Virus record (IMG/VR): IMGVR_UViG_3300018063_000008
Location: 1 to 49,369 of that record
Strand: one strand, 5' to 3'
DNA: 49,369 nt
Source of the DNA: a virus
Shown: positions 7,763 through 14,179 of the stretch, one piece after another
How the letters are laid out: every line of letters begins with the position of its first letter
How positions within the stretch are numbered: the stretch's first letter is position 1
Program-made: the position numbers and the translations under genes
The notes under the pieces: generated by a model
Seen by the model: the letters and a program-made list of their open reading frames with translations, nothing else
What the model was told of the DNA's origin: nothing
Databases searched by the model: none

Positions 7763-7792
7763 TAGACTGCCTCGGTTGCCCAGGGCAGTCTA
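7763..7792 (-). terminator. Terminator-like hairpin at the end of the left early operon
   Basis: TAGACTGCC pairs with GGCAGTCTA around a 12-base loop. On the minus strand it includes the stop codon of the gene at 7790-7981 and is followed by TTCAAAT. The T-run is weak, so termination may be partial. Confidence 0.5.
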
Positions 7793-7981
7793 GGCGACAC
7801 ACCAGCGCTTCGGCGACGCCTTTGCCACCAGGCCGCGCGCTTCCAATTCGATCAGGTATTTACAGACTGTCCGCCGGGCAATCCCCAGCAATTCGGCCAG
7901 CAGTCCGGCCCGCACCGGCTTCTCTGGTCGGGCCTGCAACTCGCGTAATTTTGTTAGCACCACCTCGGCATAGGGCGACAT
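7790..7981 (-). CDS. Small winged-helix DNA-binding protein
   Basis: 63 residues from ATG 7981, preceded by an excellent GGAGG; an alternative ATG at 8005 has no ribosome-binding site. The sequence SPYAEVVLTKLRELQ, then RAGLLAELLGIARRTVCKYLIELEARGLV, is a classic winged helix-turn-helix with recognition helix RRTVCKYLIEL. It ends with a short wing (KRWCVA). It is the last gene of the left early operon. The likely role is a transcriptional regulator; its target is unknown. Confidence 0.75.
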   Translation of the reverse strand: MSPYAEVVLTKLRELQARPEKPVRAGLLAELLGIARRTVCKYLIELEARGLVAKASPKRWCVA

Positions 7982-8001
7982 AAGCCCTCCGTAATAATAC
8001 T

Positions 8002-8094
8002 TCATTCGATTGTCGCCGGATTGCTAACCGGAAACAAGCCTTTGCTCACCTTTTTCACAAACTTTTTGACTCGCTCAAACCGGAAGTTAACCAT
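8002..8094 (-). CDS. Possible 30-residue basic peptide
   Basis: An ATG frame in the gap between 8101 and 7981 encodes a very basic peptide (MVNFRFERVKKFVKKV then SKGLFPVS). Its stop overlaps an upstream ATG of the next frame as ATGA. No ribosome-binding site is visible, so it may simply be spacer sequence. Confidence 0.25.
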   Translation of the reverse strand: MVNFRFERVKKFVKKVSKGLFPVSNPATIE

Positions 8095-8100
8095 ATTGGG

Positions 8101-8373
8101 TTAGGCTTCATATTTCGGCAAACAGAGTACATACTCCGGCCACGCGAAATCATCATCTGCGATACTCAGAAGATACAGCCCTAAGTCATAGTAGTAATCA
8201 CTAAACATCACCTGCGGGTCTACGTGTCCGCACAGGGGGCAGGCGCAATGTTCCGTCCACTGATCTACTGGCACGATGTCGTAATCATCGCTCCCGAATG
8301 ACTGATCGCAGTTTTCGCAATAGCTGCCCTCGTCGTAATTGGAATGGCCGTTCACATCTAATCCAAATGTCAT
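8101..8373 (-). CDS. Small zinc-ribbon-like acidic protein (90 aa)
   Basis: Contains paired cysteines CENC (about residues 19-22) and CACPLCGH (about 43-50), spaced like a zinc ribbon, in a Tyr/Asp-rich background ending FAWPEYVLCLPKYEA. The start overlaps the PolX gene stop by four bases. Function is unknown. The metal site is inferred from cysteine spacing. Confidence 0.7.
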   Translation of the reverse strand: MTFGLDVNGHSNYDEGSYCENCDQSFGSDDYDIVPVDQWTEHCACPLCGHVDPQVMFSDYYYDLGLYLLSIADDDFAWPEYVLCLPKYEA

Positions 8374-9296
8374 CCCGCCAACCCCCTAATCATCACCAGA
8401 TCGCGCTCCAATGCTTCGGCGCGGCGGGCATAACTCGGATACGTCCGGCTCATCAACTGCGCCTGTTGCAACTGGCTCTCGCTGCGCTTCAAGGCTTCGC
8501 GGTACACCTGCGCTGTCCAGGCGGCTGCCGTCGTCTCATTCACCGCCAGCGGACTCATCCGGCTCATTTCACCGGCCTTCAACTTGGCGCCGAACACGGG
8601 TGCTTTGCTCGGCGCATCCACCAGCGTCGCCATCTCCGGCGCTTTCAGCACGAACGGCGGGTAATCCGGCCATCTGTGAGCGCGGTTGTTGCCCATCAGG
8701 TTCTTGTATTTCTGCTCACTCCGTTCATTCGGCGGCAGATACGGCATTCCGAGTAAACTAAAAAAGGTGTCTTCGTCGGGGATGTGAAGCTGCACCTTGT
8801 CCTCGGCGATCCACTTGTCTTTCGGCTTGTGCCATAGGTTGCCCGGCGAATACCAGCCGTCGCCGTCCACGAAATGAATCGGCGCGCGTTTGTAGATCAG
8901 GTAGGCCATGATGTACTCATTGGCTTCTTTGGGGCCAGATCGCAGCCATTTGATATAGCCCCAACTGGTTTCGCTTGTCAGCCACAGTTCTATCTTAATT
9001 CCCTGAAACAGCATACTGCGGTACTTCGGCCCCCAGCGGGTGCTTTGGTTGCCTTCTTTTCCATATAAAGCCTTAATAACGGTACCGTTTTCGGCGAGGG
9101 AATCAAGAATCGTGTGCAAATTATGTTCAGCGATTGCCACCACGTCCGCGTCCTTGACAGTGGGTGTGCCGCGCCGAATGCTGCCACACACCTCCAGCCG
9201 GGCGCAGGCCGGGCGGATCAAATCGGCCAGTTCGCCGACAACGCGCCGGGCGTCCGCTAATTCAAACTTGCGCTCAAAGGTGGTCAGGTTATTCAT
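8370..9296 (-). CDS. Family X DNA polymerase-like nucleotidyltransferase
   Basis: 308 residues. The palm nucleotidyltransferase signature is present: CGSIRRGTPTVKDADVV at residues 37-53, with the GS motif at 38-39 and metal-binding Asp at 49 and 51. A third acidic residue may be E103 (KIELWL), where most family members have Asp. Further on, FFSLLGMPYLPPNER (178-192) matches the C-terminal segment of PolX enzymes (LGL-Y-P--R). The helix-hairpin-helix and 8-kDa lyase domains are missing, and the last 110 residues (to LVMIRGLAG) are not part of the known fold. Such enzymes fill short gaps or add nucleotides; here a repair or end-processing role is inferred. Confidence 0.8.
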   Translation of the reverse strand: MNNLTTFERKFELADARRVVGELADLIRPACARLEVCGSIRRGTPTVKDADVVAIAEHNLHTILDSLAENGTVIKALYGKEGNQSTRWGPKYRSMLFQGIKIELWLTSETSWGYIKWLRSGPKEANEYIMAYLIYKRAPIHFVDGDGWYSPGNLWHKPKDKWIAEDKVQLHIPDEDTFFSLLGMPYLPPNERSEQKYKNLMGNNRAHRWPDYPPFVLKAPEMATLVDAPSKAPVFGAKLKAGEMSRMSPLAVNETTAAAWTAQVYREALKRSESQLQQAQLMSRTYPSYARRAEALERDLVMIRGLAG

Positions 9297-9540
9297 GATT
9301 GACCTCTCTCTGCTGTTCGATCACATGCTGCGCCAGCGCCTGCAGCGTCGCCCACACGTTCAGGTAATACCGTCCGCGATAGGGCGGCATTGACTTATCT
9401 TTCACCACTTCCACGCCCCACAGCGCGCATAACTCGCGGATCGGCTCATCATTCCGCGATGTCGCCAGCACCTGCACCAGTGCGATATAACGCCGGTAAT
9501 CGTAGGCCGTCGCCGGTTCGATGTTCGGTTTGCGCCCCAT
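9289..9540 (-). CDS. Small protein of unknown function (83 aa)
   Basis: Begins MGRKPNIEPATAYDYRRYIA and is predicted helical, with a central strand EVVKDKSMP and a Tyr-rich YRGRYYLNVW segment. It overlaps the PolX start by eight bases and follows the HNH gene without a gap. No family is recognised. It is probably translated together with PolX. Confidence 0.65.
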   Translation of the reverse strand: MGRKPNIEPATAYDYRRYIALVQVLATSRNDEPIRELCALWGVEVVKDKSMPPYRGRYYLNVWATLQALAQHVIEQQREVNHE

Positions 9541-9861
9541 CTATCCCTCCCGAAAATCCATAATCTCAGCGTCCTTTTCCTTGTTGTGGCGTTCGCACAG
9601 CAGTTGCAGATTCGCCATCGTCGTGCGCCCGCCCCGGCTGATAGGCAAAATATGGTCAATCGTCAGGTTGTATTTGCAGCCGCAAACGGCGCACTGGCGG
9701 CCATGCAGCAGCACCAGCACTTCGTACAGCAAGGGTAGATCGCGCAGCGCCTTATGTCGTTCGCGCCGGATGTGTCGCCGCCGTTGCCGGTGCGGCAAGC
9801 GGATAAAGGTGTACGCCCGATGCTGCATATAACTCAAACTGCCCGCGTCGATTTTTGCCAT
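9541..9861 (-). CDS. HNH endonuclease (small, complete)
   Basis: 106 residues from ATG 9861, preceded by AGGAG and GGGGCAGG. The second half is a full HNH: CAVCGCKYNLTIDHILPISRG, then NLQLLCERHNKEK. The DH pair, the Asn and the final His, plus two Cys pairs, are in place. The N-terminal half is very basic (RQRRRHIRRERHKAL), as expected for DNA contact. It lies in the early operon, so it could be a homing nuclease or a host-DNA or recombination nuclease. Its size fits free-standing phage HNH proteins. Confidence 0.85.
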   Translation of the reverse strand: MAKIDAGSLSYMQHRAYTFIRLPHRQRRRHIRRERHKALRDLPLLYEVLVLLHGRQCAVCGCKYNLTIDHILPISRGGRTTMANLQLLCERHNKEKDAEIMDFREG

Positions 9862-9878
9862 CCTGCCCCTCTCCTGGC

Positions 9879-9898
9879 TTTGCAAACATCTGTGCAAT
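9879..9898. promoter_or_regulatory. Early palindromic element, copy 1
   Basis: TTTGCA-AACATCTG-TGCAAT, a near-perfect inverted repeat with an 8-base spacer, lying between a terminator and the HNH start. Its core GCAAACATCTGTGC is identical to the 14 bases before the TATAAT of the late promoter at 45.95 kb, in the opposite genome orientation. Probably a binding site for a phage regulator. Confidence 0.5.
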
Positions 9899-9904
9899 TA
9901 AATG

Positions 9905-9931
9905 AAAAGCCGGGCTATTCACCCGGCTTTT
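9905..9931 (-). terminator. Terminator overlapping the end of the acidic protein gene
   Basis: AAAAGCCGGG pairs with CCCGGCTTTT around a seven-base loop that contains the stop codon of the gene at 9915. On the minus strand it is followed by CATTTAATT. It may also work on the plus strand. Confidence 0.7.
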
Positions 9932-10415
9932 CTGGTTCGCTGACTACCTGCGTTTCTGGCTCGGCGGCCTTCCCTTCATCGGCCACCGCTTCATCGCTGA
10001 TGGGTTCAGGGTCATCCTTCACCCGGTCATATTCGTCTTCGGGATCAGGATCATATTGAGGATCATAATCATCATCCTCGTCGTCGTCATAATCCCCATA
10101 GCCGTCATCTTCTTCTTCGATCATGCGCCCAGTCACGACCTTCTCCGCCAGCGTCGGCAGCGCCAGCATGTAGGGCTTGATCGGCTCTGGCTCTTGCTTC
10201 TCGACGAAGGCCGCGCAAATTTCCTCGGTGGTCGGTGTGATCTTGTAGATGGCTCCGCCGCCGTAGTAGACCGTGAAGCTGTCGCGCTTGCTGGTCTTGG
10301 GGACATCGACGCGCATCAGCGGCGATCCGAAATGGGTTTCCTCGGATACTTTTCCGGCAATGACCTGATGCCCCATAATCTCAACAATACAATGTGCTTC
10401 AAATGCCATCATCAT
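9915..10415 (-). CDS. Early phage protein with a conserved N-terminal domain and an acidic tail
   Basis: 166 residues; three consecutive ATG codons follow AGAAGGAA, so the exact start is uncertain by two residues. Residues 4-75 read FEAHCIVEIMGHQVIAGKVSEE, a VDVP segment, then GGGAIYKITPTTEEI. This resembles a domain found in many uncharacterised phage and plasmid proteins (WVELMGHK-IAGKV type). From about residue 98 it becomes an Asp/Glu/Tyr-rich, probably unstructured tail. Such tails can mimic DNA or recruit partners. Function is unknown. Confidence 0.75.
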   Translation of the reverse strand: MMMAFEAHCIVEIMGHQVIAGKVSEETHFGSPLMRVDVPKTSKRDSFTVYYGGGAIYKITPTTEEICAAFVEKQEPEPIKPYMLALPTLAEKVVTGRMIEEEDDGYGDYDDDEDDDYDPQYDPDPEDEYDRVKDDPEPISDEAVADEGKAAEPETQVVSEPEKPGE

Positions 10416-10743
10416 TTCCTTCTGCCGAAAATTCGGCTTTTCTCGTCGCCTTCCGTTCGTATTGTTTGGGCCTGCTGCCCGCGTTGCCGAAATGACATGA
10501 TGGGCAAAAGTAGCCGCAGCTCTCGTTGTCTTTGTTGCGCGTTATGTCTTCCAGCATCGGCAGCCGGTAACTCATCAGGCATTGGCCTTTGCAGTGGCAG
10601 CGCCCTTCAAAGCGGATCGCCTCGGCTTCCGGTTGCCATTCCAGCAGCTTGATGACGGCCCGTTTCTTGGGGCTGGCCGTTTCCAGGTTGACGCGCCGGA
10701 TCAGGTTCAGCACCCGGTAGCGTTTGGTGTTATCGCCTCTCAT
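10399..10743 (-). CDS. Cysteine-rich putative metal-binding protein (114 aa)
   Basis: Has CHCKGQC (about residues 49-55) and CGYFCPSCHFG (about 76-86), spaced like a zinc site, inside a basic protein (RYRVLNLIRRVN near the start). The start overlaps the previous stop by four bases. Function is unknown. A nucleic-acid-binding role is plausible from charge and zinc-finger-like spacing. Confidence 0.68.
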   Translation of the reverse strand: MRGDNTKRYRVLNLIRRVNLETASPKKRAVIKLLEWQPEAEAIRFEGRCHCKGQCLMSYRLPMLEDITRNKDNESCGYFCPSCHFGNAGSRPKQYERKATRKAEFSAEGNDDGI

Positions 10744-11216
10744 GATCCACTTCCTAACATCGGCAATCGCCGTGTTTCGATCATCGCCTCAGTCACCGTT
10801 TTACCACCTTCACCAATAAGATAGGGCATCAGGGGCATTGTGCCGGGGCGGTAGATGGTACTAAAAACTTCACCTTGAAGCCAATCCCGCACCAAAAACA
10901 ACGCCTGTGCCTGCGCCGATTCCTTCTTGGTTGCGGTTTCCGTTCGCATCGGTAACGCCGCGATGTCAATCCGCCCTGGTATGCCTTGTAAATTAAATCG
11001 AAGCTGGTAGCCGTAACGAATCGGGACGCCGGGATATTGCCCCGGCACAAAGGTGATCGCCCCAGCGCCGAGTTTCATAAGCAAATTAGCGATCTCGTTT
11101 TGAAGCGCCTTTGGCTTCATGCGCGTGCGATAACCGGGCGCAACATCGGCCTTCACATCCTCAAAGAAAGGGATGGTCTGCGCTTCGATCTTTAGGTCAG
11201 GGATAAAGCTGGTCAT
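10740..11216 (-). CDS. Early protein of unknown function (158 aa)
   Basis: Mixed alpha/beta sequence beginning MTSFIPDLKIEAQTIPFFED, with a central RYGYQLRFNLQGIPGRIDIA segment and a helix KKESAQAQALFLVRDWL. No catalytic pattern is recognised and no signal peptide is present. It is in a tight string with the ParB-like gene upstream (no intergenic gap) and the cysteine-rich gene downstream. Confidence 0.65.
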   Translation of the reverse strand: MTSFIPDLKIEAQTIPFFEDVKADVAPGYRTRMKPKALQNEIANLLMKLGAGAITFVPGQYPGVPIRYGYQLRFNLQGIPGRIDIAALPMRTETATKKESAQAQALFLVRDWLQGEVFSTIYRPGTMPLMPYLIGEGGKTVTEAMIETRRLPMLGSGS

Positions 11217-11912
11217 CTAATCCTCCCATAACTTTCGCTCGACTTCATTCAACGCCTCTCGCACCCGGTCAATCTTGATCTGCGCCTGGTTGCGCTCGTC
11301 CGGGCTGCGCGGGCGGCTGTCCAGTGAGCGCAGATAACTCCAATCGCCTTTGATTTCCTCCGGCATCAGCCGTTCTGGAGGGTCAATACTGCCTTTCATC
11401 GCCTCGCGCATTTGCGCCAGCGTCCAGGGTGGCGTTGCCTGCGCCGCCCGCTCAATCCAATGCCGCTGCTGATCTTCCGGCAATCCCATCACCAGCCGGT
11501 GATGGCTGAAACTCACGGTATGATTCCGAATCATACCGTGAACATGATTCGCCACTGAGAGATAAGCCTCGATGGTCGCTGGCTCGTATTCAAAGATGGC
11601 GGCGATTTGTTTGGCCGTCGCCTTCCATGTCCGGTTGGCATAGACCGCCCAATCGCCCACCCACCAGGATACCGCCGACTCCATGCCACGCAGCACCCTG
11701 CCAACATCCTGCCATTCGGCTTCGTCCGTGCCGTCGGGGATCGCCAGTGCTGTTGCCGACAGCACGAACTGTTTGTACACCAGCGCCCCATCCTCGCGTT
11801 TGACCAGGGCGTTATCCGGCATCACAGTCTGCGGCGCATCGCCGATGGCCCGATCCATGATCGAAAACGGATTGAGCTGCTGCTCTAGTTCGTCGCGGTT
11901 GCGGTTGACCAT
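11217..11912 (-). CDS. ParB/KorB-like DNA-binding protein
   Basis: 231 residues, starting inside the last 28 bases of parA. The centre (about 95-150) is helical with KQIAAIFEYEPATIEAYLS, then FSHHRLVMGLPEDQQRHWIERA. Paired helices with SFSHHR-LP-EDQ-W-ERA are typical of DNA-binding regions I associate with ParB-like and related phage proteins. The N-terminal CTP/nuclease motif of true ParB (GxRR) is not seen, so it is a divergent or specialised partner. A 29-bp palindrome lies inside its own coding sequence. Together with ParA it would form a partition system. Confidence 0.6.
   Translation of the reverse strand: MVNRNRDELEQQLNPFSIMDRAIGDAPQTVMPDNALVKREDGALVYKQFVLSATALAIPDGTDEAEWQDVGRVLRGMESAVSWWVGDWAVYANRTWKATAKQIAAIFEYEPATIEAYLSVANHVHGMIRNHTVSFSHHRLVMGLPEDQQRHWIERAAQATPPWTLAQMREAMKGSIDPPERLMPEEIKGDWSYLRSLDSRPRSPDERNQAQIKIDRVREALNEVERKLWED
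11513..11541. repeat. 29-bp perfect palindrome, candidate centromere (parS)
   Basis: Fourteen-base arms (TCACGGTATGATTC and its complement) flank a single central C. The palindrome lies in the ParB-like coding region and encodes the VHGMIRNHTV segment. It has no T-tract, so it is not a terminator. Centromeres of many par systems are palindromes in or near the parB gene. Confidence 0.5.
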
Positions 11913-12814
11913 CCCAATGCCTCCTGTACTTTCCCCACAATGTAGTGGATGTCGCGCGCCGCCTGTTTGTTAGGCGCGCTCTGGTAGACTGGGCGGTGCA
12001 GCTCTGTCGCCTCGACCCAATCCGTCCGCAACGTCACCGGATGCCACACCTTCCCTGGAAACGCTTCGCCCAGGTGTTTAATGTTGCGCTTGTGGATGTA
12101 GGTGTTGGCGCGGAACTTGTTCGGGATAATCCCCAGTAGTTCGGCATCGCGCTTAAGATACTCGCGCCGGTCTTGCTGCACATTGGCGATCTGCTGCGTG
12201 GCCGCTTTGATGCCATCAAAAGCCATCTGTTCGCACTCCGTCACGTAGAGGTAGGCATCAGCGGCCATGAACACCCAGGCGTCGAACAGGTTGAGCGTCG
12301 GGTTGGTGTCGATGAACACGGCATCCAATCGATACTGCGCGATCATGGTCTCGATCAAGCGCAGCAGCGCGAAGATTTTGCCGGGGCTGATCTCGCTTGG
12401 AATTTTGTAGGTACGATCCGACGACGGCAGCAGGAACAGCGCGCCCGTCGCTGGCGCGTAAGGCAGCGCATAGTTTGCCCCTGGCACTTCCAGCACCACC
12501 GACGCCAGCGCCGCGTTTTCGATCAGCGCCCGGAATAGTCCATTGTTCACCTCGCGGTCTTCGTCAATCCAGCAGCCCGCCGGAAAGCCTTCCAGATCGG
12601 GGATTTCCGTTCCGACAGGGATACGACGGCCATCTGGGCGCACCACCACATAATGGGTCATCCCCGTTATCAGCGCCGCGTGTCCCTGGCTGTCGGTGTC
12701 CACAATCCCGATGCGGTTGCCCAGCGCCGCCAGCAGCATGGCGATATGCTGGTTGATGGTCGATTTGCCGACGCCGCCTTTGCGGTTCATGGTTGCAATT
12801 ATCTTTGCACGCAT
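11885..12814 (-). CDS. parA: ParA-type ATPase
   Basis: 309 residues from ATG 12814; the longer frame to 13030 overlaps another gene antiparallel in phase and lacks homology. The deviant Walker box RKGGVGKST (residues 11-19) with two lysines is diagnostic of ParA/MinD ATPases, followed by IVDTDSQGHAAL (Walker A') and AVFIDTNPTLN (Walker B). A ParA in an integrase-bearing phage can partition an extrachromosomal prophage, or act in another positioning role. It pairs with the downstream ParB-like gene by overlap. A palindromic element (12792-12811) covers its first codons. Confidence 0.9.
   Translation of the reverse strand: MRAKIIATMNRKGGVGKSTINQHIAMLLAALGNRIGIVDTDSQGHAALITGMTHYVVVRPDGRRIPVGTEIPDLEGFPAGCWIDEDREVNNGLFRALIENAALASVVLEVPGANYALPYAPATGALFLLPSSDRTYKIPSEISPGKIFALLRLIETMIAQYRLDAVFIDTNPTLNLFDAWVFMAADAYLYVTECEQMAFDGIKAATQQIANVQQDRREYLKRDAELLGIIPNKFRANTYIHKRNIKHLGEAFPGKVWHPVTLRTDWVEATELHRPVYQSAPNKQAARDIHYIVGKVQEALGWSTATATN
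12792..12811. promoter_or_regulatory. Early palindromic element, weak copy at the parA start
   Basis: GTTGCA-ATTATCTT-TGCACG, with the same arm length and 8-base spacer as the other copies but weaker arms. It lies at codons 2-8 of parA, where the protein sequence is itself conserved, so this copy may be coincidence. Confidence 0.3.
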
Positions 12815-12861
12815 GTTACACTCTTTCTTGTCCTCTAGGACAATAAAAATAACGGTGAACG

Positions 12862-12880
12862 CCCCAGGTCTATTCTGGGG
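12862..12880 (-). terminator. Hairpin after the gene at 12870-13307
   Basis: The minus strand reads CCCCAG-AATAGAC-CTGGGG, with the stop codon in the loop, then CGTTCACCGTTATTTTTATTG. The T-run comes 10 bases late, so this is a weak or partial terminator in front of parA. Confidence 0.4.
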
Positions 12881-13307
12881 TGTTTGCTTTATCGGTATTA
12901 TTCCGATTGAGATACCACTCGTATGTTTCGGGCTGCTCACCGCATTTCGCGCAGGAATACAGGAACGCTGCATATCCGGCCTTTCTCTCGACTTCCTGCT
13001 CCAACTCCCCGATCCGCGCCGTCTGTTCATTCATGAACGCACTCGTCGCCTCGGCCTGCCGGAAAGCGTCATCGATGGCGCGCTGCATCCCGGCCCTGTA
13101 CTCGGCCTCCATCGCGTCGATGTGATCCAGCAGCGCGCTGACATCATGTAGGCTATTGGATATAACGACATCGCTGTCGGTTTCACGAGCAGGAATAGTG
13201 GTACGGAATCGCTCACCAGCAGTCAATGAGTTCACATGGTTGATCGCCTGAGCCTTGCGGTCTCGAATTTCCGCAAAATTCTGCTCACTCAATTTCTTCG
13301 TGTCCAC
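12870..13307 (-). CDS. Coiled-coil protein with a C-terminal Cys pair (145 aa)
   Basis: Starts at GTG 13307 behind AAGGAG. Residues 55-110 are a charged heptad-like helix (HIDAMEAEYRAGMQRAIDDA), followed by CAKCGEQP (about 119-126). It overlaps the upstream gene by 23 bases. Family unknown. The layout suggests a self-associating accessory protein. Confidence 0.68.
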   Translation of the reverse strand: MDTKKLSEQNFAEIRDRKAQAINHVNSLTAGERFRTTIPARETDSDVVISNSLHDVSALLDHIDAMEAEYRAGMQRAIDDAFRQAEATSAFMNEQTARIGELEQEVERKAGYAAFLYSCAKCGEQPETYEWYLNRNNTDKANTPE

Positions 13308-13620
13308 CGGCTGCTCCTTTCGCTGCCATACCTTGCACCTGCGCCACCAGCCTCTCGTGGCCTAAAACGGCTTCTTCCAAAGTGGTGTACCGATCCATTT
13401 CCTGATCGAGCGCCCCCCCGAAAACCATTGTCTCGAACCATAGCGGACGGCCACTTCCAAAATTGTGATTAATGCCCAGGAAAACGGTGCTGATTTCGAT
13501 CCCACCAACTTCTGTCTTGGCAACGCGGCGGTTTTCAAAGTCCTCAAACCATCGACCCCATTCCAAGACATCGGCCACTGGCACCACTTTTCCGTCTTTC
13601 AAGATGGTGTATTCGCTCAC
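13285..13620 (-). CDS. Conserved phage protein (RRVAKTEVGGIEISTVFLG type), function unknown
   Basis: 111 residues from GTG 13620, preceded by GGAGGGAGC and overlapping the previous stop as GTGA. The sequence EWGRWFEDFENRRVAKTEVG, then STVFLGINHNFGSGRPLWFETMVFGG, matches a small family common in phages of many hosts. The usual order is R-VA-T-----STVFLG-DH-FG-GPP-LFETM. The function of that family is not known to me. It sits between the pilin-like gene and the coiled-coil gene. Confidence 0.8.
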   Translation of the reverse strand: MSEYTILKDGKVVPVADVLEWGRWFEDFENRRVAKTEVGGIEISTVFLGINHNFGSGRPLWFETMVFGGALDQEMDRYTTLEEAVLGHERLVAQVQGMAAKGAAGGHEEIE

Positions 13621-13859
13621 TTGCTCCCTCCGCCGACCAGGATCACACATTGATCTTTTGTGTAGCGTTCGGTTTCCAGGCACAGCCGGACGCGCTCATC
13701 TTTGCAGGCGAATGACGACTCCTGCCGGCACGGGTTATTTCCGCGCACGTTTTCAAGGCCAGGAAAGAATACCGCCGCTATAACAATCAGGATAACCACG
13801 ACCAACACCAGTATCAACACCAGTATCAACGCCCATTCAACAAGTCCTTGACCTTTCAT
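13617..13859 (-). CDS. Small membrane protein with a Flp/type IVb prepilin-like N-terminus
   Basis: 80 residues from ATG 13859, fixed by an ATGA overlap with the upstream gene. The N-terminus reads MKGQGLVEWALILVLILVLV: a Gly, then QGLVEW with Glu at +5, then a long hydrophobic helix. This matches the Flp-family prepilin peptidase site (G-XXXXE-[YF]). The soluble part has four cysteines (CRQESSFACKDERVRLCLET, then DQC). The hydrophobic stretch is encoded by a short tandem repeat around 13801-13830. Small host proteins of this type are frequent in Chloroflexota. The function in a phage early operon is unknown. Confidence 0.75.
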   Translation of the reverse strand: MKGQGLVEWALILVLILVLVVVILIVIAAVFFPGLENVRGNNPCRQESSFACKDERVRLCLETERYTKDQCVILVGGGSK

Positions 13860-14152
13860 AGTTCCAACCCCAACCGGCTCAACGCTTCTTCCCGGCTCAT
13901 GCGCACGTATTTGTCCAGGTCTTTCTTCGGCGTCTTTTTGGCAGGCAACCAGGCCGCGATCAAGCGCAGGCTCATCTCCGCCGCCAATGCCCGTTCCCGC
14001 CATACTCGTTCGGCCTCGCGCGCCTGCAGCATCTCGAACGACTCCGACGCGATCTCGAAGTCACCCAGGCCACTGAATGGATCGGCGGGCTGCGACCTCT
14101 CAACCCATTCTTCTCGAACCTTGCCTTGATCTAAAACAAACGCGAATCCCAT
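13856..14152 (-). CDS. Small helical protein of unknown function (98 aa)
   Basis: ATG 14152 follows GGGGAAAGG. Mostly alpha-helical and charged (SFEMLQAREAERVWRERALA) with a lysine-rich turn AKKTPKKD and a final REEALSRLGLEL. Its stop overlaps the start of the pilin-like gene by four bases. No family is recognised. Confidence 0.65.
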   Translation of the reverse strand: MGFAFVLDQGKVREEWVERSQPADPFSGLGDFEIASESFEMLQAREAERVWRERALAAEMSLRLIAAWLPAKKTPKKDLDKYVRMSREEALSRLGLEL

Positions 14153-14179
14153 CGCAAACCTTTCCCCGGCAGCGCCGGT

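Noticed and set aside
11885-13030. Longer ParA of 381 residues
   Set aside because: The first 72 residues are not ParA-like and overlap a better-supported gene; the ATPase begins at 12814.
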